From positions 12,916,501-12,980,500 of the forward strand of contig NC_050098.1 of assembly GCF_902167145.1 (NCBI RefSeq): 64,000 nucleotides of DNA, written 5' to 3'. The notes under the pieces were generated by a model that saw only the letters and a program-made list of their open reading frames with translations, ran no database searches and was not told the DNA's origin. The DNA comes from Zea mays. Lineage: Eukaryota; Streptophyta; Magnoliopsida; Poales; Poaceae. A program made the position numbers and the translations under genes. Below, piece after piece: positions 22,722 through 34,007 of the stretch; positions within the stretch are counted from its first letter, which is position 1, and each line of letters starts with the position of its first letter.

Positions 22722-25700
22722 AGCCGAGTTCCCGCGAAGGCCACCTCGGCCTCCAGCATGGCCCACCCCTGCAACACCGAGCGCAGCCGGAGAACCCGCG
22801 TTTCCCCAGCATGACTACGCCTTCCAGCACGGCGCGCCATTCCAAGGGGTCAACTACCTCGACGAGCGAAGTCCCCTAGCGCCACACCTGCAAGTGACAC
22901 CTTGGCCAGCAAACTTTCGAGCAGGGACTTATCCCAAGTACAACGGCAGCACCGACCCGGTGCAATACATAATGAGTTATCAGGTCGCCGTTGCATCCGC
23001 CGGAGGGGACGACGCCACAATGGCGAAGTCTTTCATCATCGCCCTAGAGGGCCCAGCACTCACCTGGTTCACCAGATTGCCTCCGCTGTCCATTGATTCA
23101 TGGAGAAGTCTCAGGGACAAGTTCCTGCTCAACTTCCAAGGGTACCGCCCAGACACGGACGCCCTGGCCGAGCTCTCGCTTTGCAAGCAGCTGGAAAAGG
23201 AGACCCTGCGGGAGTATTACCGCAAATTCCTAACACTCAAGTCACAGCTACCCTCCGTCGATGATCAGATCGCTATCCACTACGCCATCAGTGGCCTTCG
23301 TGCCGGCGTCCTCTACAGTCATTGTATCAGAGATCCACCCAAAAACCTCCAGGAGCTATATCAGCTCTTTGAAAAATATGCCAAATCCGAAGAGCTCCAC
23401 AAGCGCAAGGTTGAGTCACAACGGAAGCCCAAAGATGCCCCGCAGTCCAGCCACACATGAACGAGGACTCCGCAGCCAGACTCCGGTCGAGACGGCCGCA
23501 GTCAGCAGCAAGTGCACAACATCGCCAACCAGCATCCCGCTGCCGACCCCCCTCGCCGCCAGGAATATCCCCCCAAGGCCGTGGAAATGGAACTCGTGGC
23601 AGGGGCCGAGGGCGCGCACAGCCGCCGCGCCGATTCTACTGCCTTTTTCACGGCGAAGACTGCGCCCACCAAACCAAAGATTGCCCCGAAACAAAGGCCA
23701 CCAGAGACAGAATGGCACGGGCGCAGCCAGCCGACAACCCAGAATTGTCGCACACAACTACCAGCAACCCCCTCCACCATATATCCACGCCCCCGCTCCG
23801 CATCCACCGCACCACGCTTACCAACACCATCAGGAAGTACAAATCGTACCTCCTCCACCCCCACCTCCACACCAGCAACACCAAAACATCCCCCATGCCC
23901 CGAAGCAGGAAGACTTCGCCGATCAACCATATCGCGGAGTCATTCACATGATAACGGGGGGGTCAAGCACTGACTTCGATACCAAGCGGCAGAAGCGGGA
24001 CCACTACCGCAGCATCAACCATGTCGCCGTCACTGGCCCAGTCGTGCAGACAAAGTGGTCCCACATACCGCTAACCTTCGACGCACGAGACGTCGACCTG
24101 CGCAGCGCCCCCCACAACGACGCCATGGTCATCAATTGCAGCGTGGCAGGCTGGGACTTACACAAAGTCCTAGTCGACAACGGCAGTCAGGCGGACATCA
24201 TCTTCCTCCACGCCTTCGACCGCATGGGCATAAGCCACAGCCTGCTCAAGCCTTCGGACAACCCGTTGTATGGCTTCGGCGGCAAGGGCACCTTTCCCGT
24301 TGGCAAAATAGAGTTGCCCCTCTCCTTCGGTGTAGCACCCAATGCCCGAAGTGAGCAGGTAACCTTCGACATTGTCGACATGGTATATCCATACAACGCC
24401 ATCATGGGCCGGGGCTCCATCAATAAGTTTGAAGCTGCCATCCACGGGCTGTACTTATGTATGAAGATACCAGGTCCGCTAGGCGCTATTACGATCTACG
24501 GCAACCAGCAGACGGCGCGCAACATAGAGCGGGACTTCGTGCCTGGTCAAAGGAACGTGCACTGTCTCACGACCCAGCGCGAGGTCCCTGCGCCCGCCAG
24601 CCCAACCGATAAGCCGCAGGACAAGGCACAGTTGCAGAGCCAAGACGGGACCAAGACTGTCCCCCTCGATCAGGCCACGCCCAAGCAGACAGTCACTGTC
24701 AGCGAAGACCTTACCTCACATGAAGAAGAGAAGCTTCTCTGCTGCCTGGCCAAGAATAAAGATGTCTTCGCCTGGTCCGCCCTCGACCTGGTCGGAGTCA
24801 GCCGATCCATAATCGAGCACAGCTTGGGAATTGACCCTTCGGTGCGACCAAAAAAGCAAAGGCTTCGCAAAATGTCCGACGAAAAGACAGAGGCCGCCAA
24901 GGCGGAGGTGCACCGCCTCCTAGAAGCTAAATTCATCGAGCCAGTGGCTTACCCCACGTGGCTCTCCAATGTCGTAATGGTGCAGAAAAAAAGCGGGAAA
25001 TGGCGAATGTGCATAGACTTCACCAGTCTCAATAAGGCCTGCCCAAAGGACAATTTCCCGTTGCCGCGGATCGACAAAATAGTCGATAGCGCGGCCGGAT
25101 GCGAGGTCATGTCACTCCTCGACTGCTTCTCCGGCTATCACCAGATATACATGAAGGAGGAAGACAAGGCTAGCACCAGCTTTATCACACCCTTCGGCAC
25201 TTATTGCTTCATCAGAATGCCGGAGGGACTCAAGAATGCCGGGTCCATTTTCTCCAGACTCACCAAGACAGTACTCGAAGGGCAGGTTGGCAGAAACATA
25301 TTTACATATGTGGACGACATCGTCGTCGCCAGCAAGAATAAGGAGGACCATCTCGCCGACCTCGCCGAGACCTTCGCGAACATGCGAGATGCACAACTCC
25401 GCCTAAACCCGGAAAAGTGCGTCTTCGGTGTTCGCCAGGGCAAGATATTGGGCTACCTGGTGTCACATCGCGGCATCGAGGCCAACCCAACCAAGATCCA
25501 GGCCATCGTCGACATGTCGCCTCCGCAGTCCGCCAGGGACGTCCAGCGTCTGACAGGCAGATTGGCCGCTCTCAACAGATTCATCTCCAGGTCCGCCGAG
25601 CGAAGCCTCCCCTTCCTCAAAACACTCCGCGGTGCAAAAGACTTCGCCTGGGGACCGGAACAAGCAGCGGCCTTCGCCTCACTAAAACAGTACCTGTCGG

Positions 25701-27897
25701 AGCTGGCCATCCTCACGAGCCCCGACTCCTCGCTCCCCCTATTGCTCTATGTCGCGGCTTCGCCGCACGCGGTCAGCGCGGCACTAGTGCAGGAGCAGAC
25801 AGTTGAGGGCGCGATCAGACAGTGCCCTGTTTACTATGTCTCCGAGGTCCTGACACCGTCCAAATGCAACATGACAGAGCTGGAGAAGATCGCCTACGCA
25901 GTTGTCATGTCTTCGCGCAAACTGCACCATTACTTTGAAGCATTCAAGGTCCGAGTCACCTCAGACAGGGGGCTCGGCGAACTATTCAGAAACCCGGAGG
26001 CATCGGTGAGGATCGCCAAGTGGGCAGCCGAACTCTCCGGCTACCACATCAGCTTCGAGCCCAGGACAGCCATCAAGTCACAAGTCCTAGCAGACTTCGT
26101 CGTCGACTGGACTGGGCCAATAACACAGCCGGACCCGTCCACAGAGAAGGTTTGGACCATCCATTGCGACGACGCATGGTGCCATGCGGGGGCAGGCGTC
26201 GCTGCAGTCGTCACCTCACCAGCCGGAGTCAAACACAGATACGCAGCACTCCTCAGTTTTGCTCTGGAATCCGACAGATGCACAAACAATATAGCAGAGT
26301 ATGAAGCGGTTATCCTAGGCCTTCGCAAGCTAAGGGCCCTCGGAGTCACCACATGTATCATCAAAACAGACTCCAAGATAGTTGCCGGCCAGGTCGAGAA
26401 GGACTATGCAGCAAAAGACCCCACGCTCATGCAATACCTCGCGGCCATCCGAAGTCTCGAGAGACAGTTCAAGGGATTCACCTTGCAACACGTGGATAGG
26501 GCCAAGAACGAGGAGGCCGATGCACTGGCCAAGGCTGCCGCCAGGGGCGAGCCCTTGCCCTCCGACGTGTTCTTTCACACCATCGGCACACCAGCCGTCC
26601 GGAGCCCCGAAGGGCTCCAAATAACTAATGACAGCGAGGGCCACCGCATAGTCAACCTAATCATGACCGAAGACTGGCGGGCACCAATAACCCTGTTCCT
26701 ACAGGGGTACTATCATCCAACCGACGTCAGTGAGGCCAAGCGCCTCAGACATCGAAGCCGGGACTTCGCACTGATTGAGGGCCAACTCTACAAGAAAGGG
26801 GTCAGTCAGCCAATGCTTAAGTGCGTCACCGAAACCGAAGGCATGCAGATCCTACGTGAAGTCCACAGCGGCATGTGCGGTTCGCACGCAGGGCCAAGAG
26901 CCCTAGCTGCCAAGGTGATCCGCCAAGGGTTTTACTGGCCCGCAATGATCTGCGCCGCAAATCGGGTCACAAGGTCCTGCGAAGCCTGCCAGAAGTTTTC
27001 TCCTCGGTCAGGCAGCCCCTCGCAATATACAAAGCTGATTGCCCATACATGGCCCCTCCAGCGCTGGGGCCTGAACATCGTCGGGCCCCTGCCCACCGCT
27101 CAGGGGAACCTCAAGTTCGCCTTCGTAGCCGTCGAATACTTCACCAAATGGATCGAAGCGAGGGCTGTTTCTACAATAACATCAAAGATTGCCCAGAAAT
27201 TCTTCTGGCAAAACATTGTTTGCCGCTTCGGAGTACCGTCCGAGCTAATAGTTGACAACGGCAAGCAGTTTGACAGCCAAGATTTCAAGGATTTTTGTTT
27301 CTCCATCGGCACCAAGCTCGCCTTCGCTTCAGTCTATCATCCGCAATCCAACGGGGTCGTAGAGCGCGCCAATGGGAAAATCTTCACAGCTGTCAAGAAG
27401 ATGCTCCTCGATGAAAAAAAGGCAGATGGACCGAATTATTACCGGAGGCAGTCTGGGCGCTAAACACAACTGAGTGCAGATCGACTGGGTTCACTCCTTT
27501 CCGCCTTCTATACGGATCGGAGGCCATGACCCCGCAAGAAATAAAGCATGGGTCCCCGCGTACAGTTCCGTCAGCCGTCCCCGACGTGGACGAGCCAACT
27601 TCAAAAGATCTCATTGACGGAGACCGGGTCTTCGCCCTACAGGCCCTAAACAAATACCAAGCCCAGACCAAAGCATGGCGCGACCACGCAGTCATCCCGA
27701 GGGAGTTCAGCGAGGGGGACCTCGTACTCGTCCGAACAGCTCGGACGGAGTCCAGGGGCAAGCTGGAGCCCAAGTGGGAGGGCCCCTTTATAGTCAAGAC
27801 AAAAGCTTCCCCCAGTGCTTACAGGCTCACAACGCCAAACGGCGAGGACCTGGAGCACTCCTGGAACATCGACAACCTTCGCAAATTTTTTGTTTGA
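22722..27897 (+). pseudogene. Gypsy gag-pol polyprotein, copy 2
   Basis: Same domains as copy 1. Gag opens by 22894 and stops at TGA 23458-23460 (TGG in copy 1); a one-base loss near 23740 shifts the frame; then protease, reverse transcriptase (YVDDIVV near 25306), RNase H and integrase are open to about 27420, where a lost A in an A-run frameshifts integrase. The last segment is open again at 27526-27897. The first catalytic Asp of integrase is Asn (AAC at 27074-27076) and the RNase H block reads CDDAW instead of CDGAW. The open frame that starts at 23261 reads out of gag frame until about 23740, so that ATG is not a real start. Confidence 0.9.
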
Positions 27898-28131
27898 CTC
27901 ATTAGGGCTGATTTCGCCCTTGTAATTCGCCAAAAACAATCTTGTACCGGCCCGCACTCTTTTCCTCCCGGGGGGTGAGGTTTTTAACGAGGCGGAGCCA
28001 TGTAATATATGTGTGAAAAATCCCCCGCAAAAACATGCGTCGAAAAAAGACCGCGACGACGGTCTTCGACATTCGACCAATTCGAGGTCACCACGAGGCT
28101 AAGCGCTAGCCACCCTCGCGTGCGACGAATC
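27898..28131 (+). other. Post-pol leader into the repeat array, copy 2
   Basis: Same as 16249-16482; non-coding, nothing further recognised. Confidence 0.5.
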
Positions 28132-28817
28132 CGCGTAGAAGTCGCCTAAGGGTGCAGCCGGACTAGCACAACAAGTGCGAAAAAACACGAAGTCTATCGC
28201 GAAGACTATCCGCGCAGAAGTCGCCTAAGGGTGCAGCCGGACTAGCACAACAAGTGCGAAAAAACACGAAGTCTATCGCGAAGACTATCCGCGTAGAAGT
28301 CGCCTAAGGGTGCAGCCGGACTAGCACAACAAGTGCGAAAAAACACGAAGTCTATCGCGAAGACTATCCGCGCAGAAGTCGCCTAAGGGTGCAGCCGGAC
28401 TAGCACAACAAGTGCGAAAAAACACGAAGTCTATCGCGAAGACTATCCGCGCAGAAGTCGCCTAAGGGTGCAGCCGGACTAGCACAACAAGTGCGAAAAA
28501 ACACGAAGTCTATCGCGAAGACTATCCACGCAGAAGTCGCCTAAGGGTGCAGCCGGACTAGCACAACAAGTGCGAAAAAACACGAAGTCTATCGCGAAGA
28601 CTATCCGCGCAGAAGTCGCCTAAGGGTGCAGCCGGACTAGCACAACAAGTGCGAAAAAACACGAAGTCTATCGCGAAGACCATCCGCGCAGAAGTCGCCT
28701 AAGGGTGCAGCCGGAATAGCACAATAAGTGCGAAAAACCCCGAAGTCTACCGCGAAGACCATCCACGCAGAAGCCGCCTAAAAGGCGCAGCCGAACTAGT
28801 ACAACAAAAGCAGAAAC
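28132..28817 (+). repeat. 79-bp tandem repeat array, about 8.7 units
   Basis: Units begin at 28132, 28211, 28290, 28369, 28448, 28527, 28606 and 28685, with the degenerate last one at 28764. Two more units than copy 1 (158 bp). Single-base variants such as CGCGTAGAAG mark the first and third units. Confidence 0.95.
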
Positions 28818-28981
28818 GACAGCACCAAACCGTCCGCGTTAAGACCGACTATAACCACACCAGCACAGCATAACAAAACATACCAGACAAAGTACACAAC
28901 GCCCCCTCAGGCACAGGCCAGCGAGGGCACACAACTTCATCGTACAAACCTTTACATATATACACGCGAGGGCGCCACATT

Positions 28982-31900
28982 CTACATCGGCTCAACCTTA
29001 GGAATAATTCCCATCTCCCTATAATTAAATAACATTATCCTAAGCTCCTCACCCGCAAAAAGACTCCGCAGTTCCCCTTCCCCTGTACTCGCGGCGGCCG
29101 ACAAAGACAACAGCTCCTGCCGACCAGCCCTACTCACACGAAGCCGAGACCCTTCCTCCGTACTAACTCTACGCTTTGCAACCGCCCTTCGCCGTCGGCA
29201 CCCGGTGCTGGGACCCGGCACATCTTGCGCGCCCGCAGTATGCGGTGAGGTCTCCGCCGCAGCCACATCCAAAGCCGCGAAATAGTCCAAATCCTCCTCC
29301 GATGACTCAGTCCACTCAACCGAGCTCCCAGAATAAGCAACATCAGAAAACTCAGAAAATTCAGACCCAGATCCACCACATTCATTACCACCTTCCGCGG
29401 TCGAAGCCGCCAAAAATTTAGCAGTAGCGGTTGCGTGCGCAGGCCTAAAATCTTGAACCTGCGCAGCAACCAAAATTCAGTAACATATCCAAAATTCCCC
29501 AACCCTATTACACCCGCTATGCCACCTGCGAAGGCCCTGACGCTGCGGGAGCCTCCGCCGCTGGCTCCGCCGCCGTTCCTGCTGTTGTTTCCACCACCGC
29601 CGCCGCAGGATCTCCAGCACTCGGCACAGCAGCTGCGGGGGCATCAGGGGCGCCTTCGTCCACCTTTGGGGGCAGGTCTTCGCCGGCTGCAGCAGGTGTG
29701 GGGGCGGTCTCCGGGGTTGGCTCCAGGGCGACCCCGGACGCGGCCCCCGCAGGGGTCGGCTCCGGGTCAGGCAGCGCACTGTTCAGCGCCCCGAGGTCGT
29801 CCACCCGCTCGCCACACAACGCCTAAGCCAAAGCACACAAAATTCAGCAACCACACGCGCGCCCCACATCCAACAAACGCCAAGCAAACGAAAATGTTAC
29901 CTGAGCCATTGCCGCCTCCGCCCGCTCCCTGACCACCTCACGACCGTACAGACCCCACATCCGGTCATAAAGAGCCCCAGCGGATTCCTTCACTACGGGG
30001 TCTTCGACCTTATAGATATCTCGCTCAAAATCTTCATCCGCCTGGTCGAAGGCCTCGAAGTGCCGGCACCCTTCGCGGGAGAGCGCGTTCATCGCCCCCT
30101 CGCAGGTGACCAGGGAGGCGTACGACATCAACCCCCCCCCCCCCCGCGACGGCTGGGAGTTCCAGCAGCTCCTCCTGCACCCACTGCAGACAGCGAAGCC
30201 CGGGCTCTCGGTCCGGCACCTCGAAGTCACCGGTCCACGCACCCAGCTCACGATATGTATCCATAAGCTGTGTGCGCGTCCGTTCGGCCTCCGCATGCAT
30301 CGCGGCCTCGGCCCCCTTCGCGCGGCTCTCCAGGGCGGTGAGCCGCTCTTGCAGATGTTCGGCGAGCTCCTTGGCAAGATTGCCCTCCGCCCGCGCCAGC
30401 TTGGCCTCCGCCTGCGCAGCCTGCTCCTTGGCGACGGCCTCGTTGGCTTCCCTCCTCTCCGCCGCCAGTTGGCGCCGGAGGTCAGCCTTCTCCCTCTCCA
30501 ACGCGGCCACCTTGTCCGCCAGTTTACGGCAATTGCTGTCGGAGGCTGATTTCTCACAGACAGCGTCAGCATGTTGCGTCCGAAGCCTCTCGACTTCGGC
30601 AGAAACAGCTGCCGTGAGGGCCCCCAACGCAGTACGGCTGGCGAAGTTAGCCACCTGCAGAACACACGTAAGGCTGTGGCCCCAAAAGAAAAAGGGGGGG
30701 GGGAGAGTATAGCTCAGCAGACCTGACTCAGCGCCTCCGACACCTTCTTCAGCCGGCGGACCGCTGCGTCCGCCTCGTCCCTGACAACCGCGAGGGCCGC
30801 CGCCTCGCCTCCGGAGCCAAGAGCCTCGCCCCTTGCCTTCGGCACTGTGGCAGCCGTCGCGACCGCCGCGTCAGGCGCAACTGTAGCAAGCTGGCCCTCG
30901 TCCGACCCTGCAATGCACCAACGAATTTTTTTTTAAAAAAAAAAGAGAGAAAGCCAGCGACTTACCACCAAGATAGTCATCCACGCAAATGTCGGTGGCG
31001 AAGTCGGCGACATGCTTGCCTGCCGGCAGCAACGCTCGGGCCGCCTTCGCGGCCTCCGCCACCCTGCTGGGCGGCGGCACAGCCTTCGCCGGCTTGGAGC
31101 CTCCGGCGCCCGCCGCTGCCTCTGGCGCCTTACTAGATGCAGGGACGCCTGACTTCGCCGCCAGCGGCGGTTTCCCTCCGCCGGGGGCCGCAGCCGTCGC
31201 CGACCCCCGCTTTTGCCTCTTTGGCCTGGCGTCAACAATCCTGATAGCCGCCTGCCGTTTTTGGGCAGCCCCCTGGCGATCCTTGTCCATCACTGCCGAC
31301 ACAACAGCAGCAATATTTCGCCCGTAAGGAAAAACTCTCCATTTACGAACCATGCGAGATGTAAAAGCGTCCCCGCTGGCCGCGCGGGGGATAGGAACAT
31401 TCCTAGGCCAGCAACCCCCGGTAACCTTCAGCATCCGAGCCGAAGATTCCCGGAGCTCGGGCGAAGACATCCTTTCCCCCGGGGCCGCGCATGTCCTCAT
31501 CAACTCTCTAGCAAACCCATCGGAAACCCCAAGTCCTCCCATGGCAGTACCTAGTCTCCTCTTCTTAGAGGACGGGGCGGCCGCCGGCGCAGGGTCGTCT
31601 TTAGCCTCCACCACCGGTTTCTTCCCCCGACGGTCCGCGTCGTCTTGACCAGGATAGCCGCCATACGGCAGTTGGTTCAATTCGAAGACCCTATTCAAAC
31701 GGTCATTCGACCCGCGGATCTCCCAGCTGCGCTGGCCCTCGGTCCTCGGCACATAACGCCCAACAAGCCGCACCCCCCTCATCCTCAGCTTCACGCACGA
31801 AGGCGGCCGGATCACGGTTTCGCAGATTAAGCGCGAAGGCGGGACTCCGCACCATCTCTCCACCACGGAAAGGCATCCGGCGAGGGCATACTTCGCCCAA

Positions 31901-32704
31901 CGCACAACCATGCGCCAAGGGCCATACCCCGTACGCCGCAAACTCTTCAACCAAGTCGCGCCCACTGCTCTGGCCGGCGGCACACCGAAGGGCCCCTTCG
32001 TCCACATCATCCTCCGCCACTTCAAAGGGCGGGTACGCCGAGTAAAAATGAGAGCACATCTCGGACACGGGAAGTCCCTTGTGGCCTTCGACGGCACCCT
32101 CAGCAACGTAAAACCAAAATTCATTCCAGTTGCCCCACTTGTTGCGGGCGCAAGGGACCAACTCAACTACTGGCATCGTGGTCTTGCCGGTCTTCGGCGT
32201 GAATGTGCAGGACCCAAACTGAGCAATTTCGTCCCCAATCATCCTCTTCTGCCAGTGTAAACAATAATGCTTCGCAAAAACTTCGACCGATGGCTGTCCG
32301 CCGTACGAAGTCGTCGCCCAGACATACTTCGACAGGGCCACCACGGCATTCGGCGTCAACTGATGTATTTGCACGTTGAACCTGCGCAGGACTTCGCCAA
32401 CAAACCGATGCGCAGGCAAGCGGAGGCCGGCGGCGAAAAACGCCTTGAAAACAACCAACTCGCCCTCCGGCTCGGGGACTTTCTCCGTCCCCGAGGCACG
32501 GGCAACTCCGCCGCCGAAATAGCCCAACCGCTGCATGTCCTCCACGCGGGCCGACGACATTCGCGACATGCCGAAATCAACGGAATTGCCGGCGCGTAAC
32601 TCCTCCGGCATCAAACTGCTCAGCGTCTCCTCCGACGAGGCGGCGGCCGGCGGCGAGGAACCGGCCGGCGGCGTAGCAGCAGCGGAAGAAGAGGAAGACG
32701 GCAT
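28982..32704 (-). pseudogene. Five-exon antisense gene of the Tat element, copy 2
   Basis: Exon 1 32704-30966, exon 2 30907-30723, exon 3 30654-29901, exon 4 29822-29526, exon 5 29458-28982, all with GT-AG introns at the same places as copy 1. Here the exon 1 stop of copy 1 is a Gln codon, but an extra C near 31775 frameshifts exon 1, and a C-run of 14 (7 in copy 1) at about 30132-30145 frameshifts exon 3. The two copies are thus disabled by different lesions. Domain content is as in copy 1. Confidence 0.72.
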
Positions 32705-32861
32705 CGCTACGTACCGTCGGCGGCGGCGGGCAGTCTGCTTCACTCGCGCCAGATCTCCGGCGAACAAGAGCACGGCGGGCAGACGAGCAGCAAGACGGCG
32801 GGCGGCTAGGGTTTTCGCGGAGTGCGCAAAGTAAAGTTCAAAAAAGAGCCGGCCACTGCCC

Positions 32862-32870
32862 CCTTTTATA
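32862..32870 (-). promoter_or_regulatory. TATA box of the antisense gene, copy 2
   Basis: TATAAAAGG on the minus strand, about 160 bases before the antisense start codon (32702-32704), identical to copy 1. Confidence 0.5.
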
Positions 32871-33071
32871 GGCAGGTCGCGGCTCTTCGGGAAACCCGCA
32901 ATCCGACAGAGCGCGGCGCTTCGGGAAACCCGCAATCCAACAGTACGCGGTCCATCAACGGTCACATCAAAAACCCCCGCGGAACCACTTCGAGCGAGGG
33001 CAGCGTCTCCGCCATCTAGCGACGTCTTCGGCACCAGGTGACTTTGTCGAACTGGTCCCTCGGAGGGCAGA

Positions 33072-33546
33072 TGTTGGAGCGAAGGCAGAAACGCCACCCT
33101 TCGCTCGAAGTCTCCGCTGCTTAGCCGCTGCTCTGACAGAGACAAAGCAGGCAGGGACACCCTTCGCTTCAATCGGCACCAGACGAAGACCGGCGACGAA
33201 GGCATTCCACGGCGCGGCCTCGTCCAGCTCAGAGGCCCACGTGCGTTCCGGCCCATTGTAACGGGCCCTGCGTGGCCGCCGCGTGTTACGGGCCTAATTT
33301 GTAAAGGTATCCATGTAATTACAGTCTGTAACCCTGCTTTATGGGAATATTCTGGGGATAACCTAGGTAGCTGAGGGCACATGCGTCCTTAACACTAGGC
33401 GTTGGGCGCTCGGGTACCTATAAATACCCCCACACAGTGCCCGTGAGAGGCCTGGTTGATAGAGCTATTTGCCATCCACGCGTAACCCTACTGTCTACAC
33501 TGTTCACCTCTGTTGGCTTTCTTGCGACCGATAGCGAGTTCCAACA
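33072..33546 (+). repeat. 3' LTR of Tat gypsy copy 2
   Basis: 475 bp, TGTTGGAG...TTCCAACA, TATAAATA at 33419-33426. It abuts GGGCCATCTCTC of the third SABATH copy. Confidence 0.88.
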
Positions 33547-34007
33547 GGGCCATCTCTCTTATTTATATACGGGTGTGAAAAAGGATCGAAACCATAATAT
33601 TGTTGCACTCCTACTCAGGAAGCGAGAAAAGAGTTTAATCTGCAGATCAGCGTGAACACCAGTGGTGATGATGGAGAGGTCATCACTGCTAGATCGTACA
33701 CAGTGCCGATGACGATGAGAGGTTTAACGTCGACGGTTTTTGAACTGATGGTTATAATCTTGGTTATCACGGCTTGCTTTCATAAATGCCGGCGAAACCG
33801 GTGGTGAAGGGGTATGAACAGGTGATGCTAGACTTTGTGTACTTTGTGTAGTAAAGGAGTAAAAGGACATGGTAATTCCGAACAACATTGCTTGTTTGTG
33901 TGTGAGGCTGAGGATAACTAGGAGCACGCCAAGAAGTAATATGACAGTGAGAAATAATTAAGAAGAAAGAATCATTCAACTATATATATAACTAGTAAGC
34001 GCTTACA
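33547..34007 (-). other. 3' flank of the SABATH gene (third copy of the shared segment)
   Basis: Downstream region of the methyltransferase gene, nearly identical to 10086-10546 and 21733-22193. It probably includes the 3' UTR. Short open frames here recur in all three copies only because the DNA is duplicated. No polyadenylation signal could be assigned with confidence. Confidence 0.6.

Larger units (their letters stand above)
21733..33546. repeat. Tandem segmental duplication, unit 2
   Basis: 11,814 bp with the same content and order as 10086-21732. Its SABATH exon 3 shows no private changes relative to copies A and C among those I compared, and its intron 2 matches copy A, not copy C. Confidence 0.9.
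22668..33546 (+). mobile_element. Tat-lineage Ty3/gypsy element, copy 2, lacking its 5' LTR
   Basis: Same structure and same abrupt left end as copy 1, so the truncation happened before the duplication. It differs mainly in indels at homopolymer runs, a 79-bp array of nine instead of seven units, and point changes. It ends in a 475-bp LTR followed by GGGCC. Confidence 0.85.

Noticed and set aside
23261..23740. N-terminal ~160 residues of the 1,400-codon open frame that starts at 23261
   Set aside because: It reads gag DNA in a shifted frame until a one-base deletion near 23740; only the part after that is genuine gag-pol.
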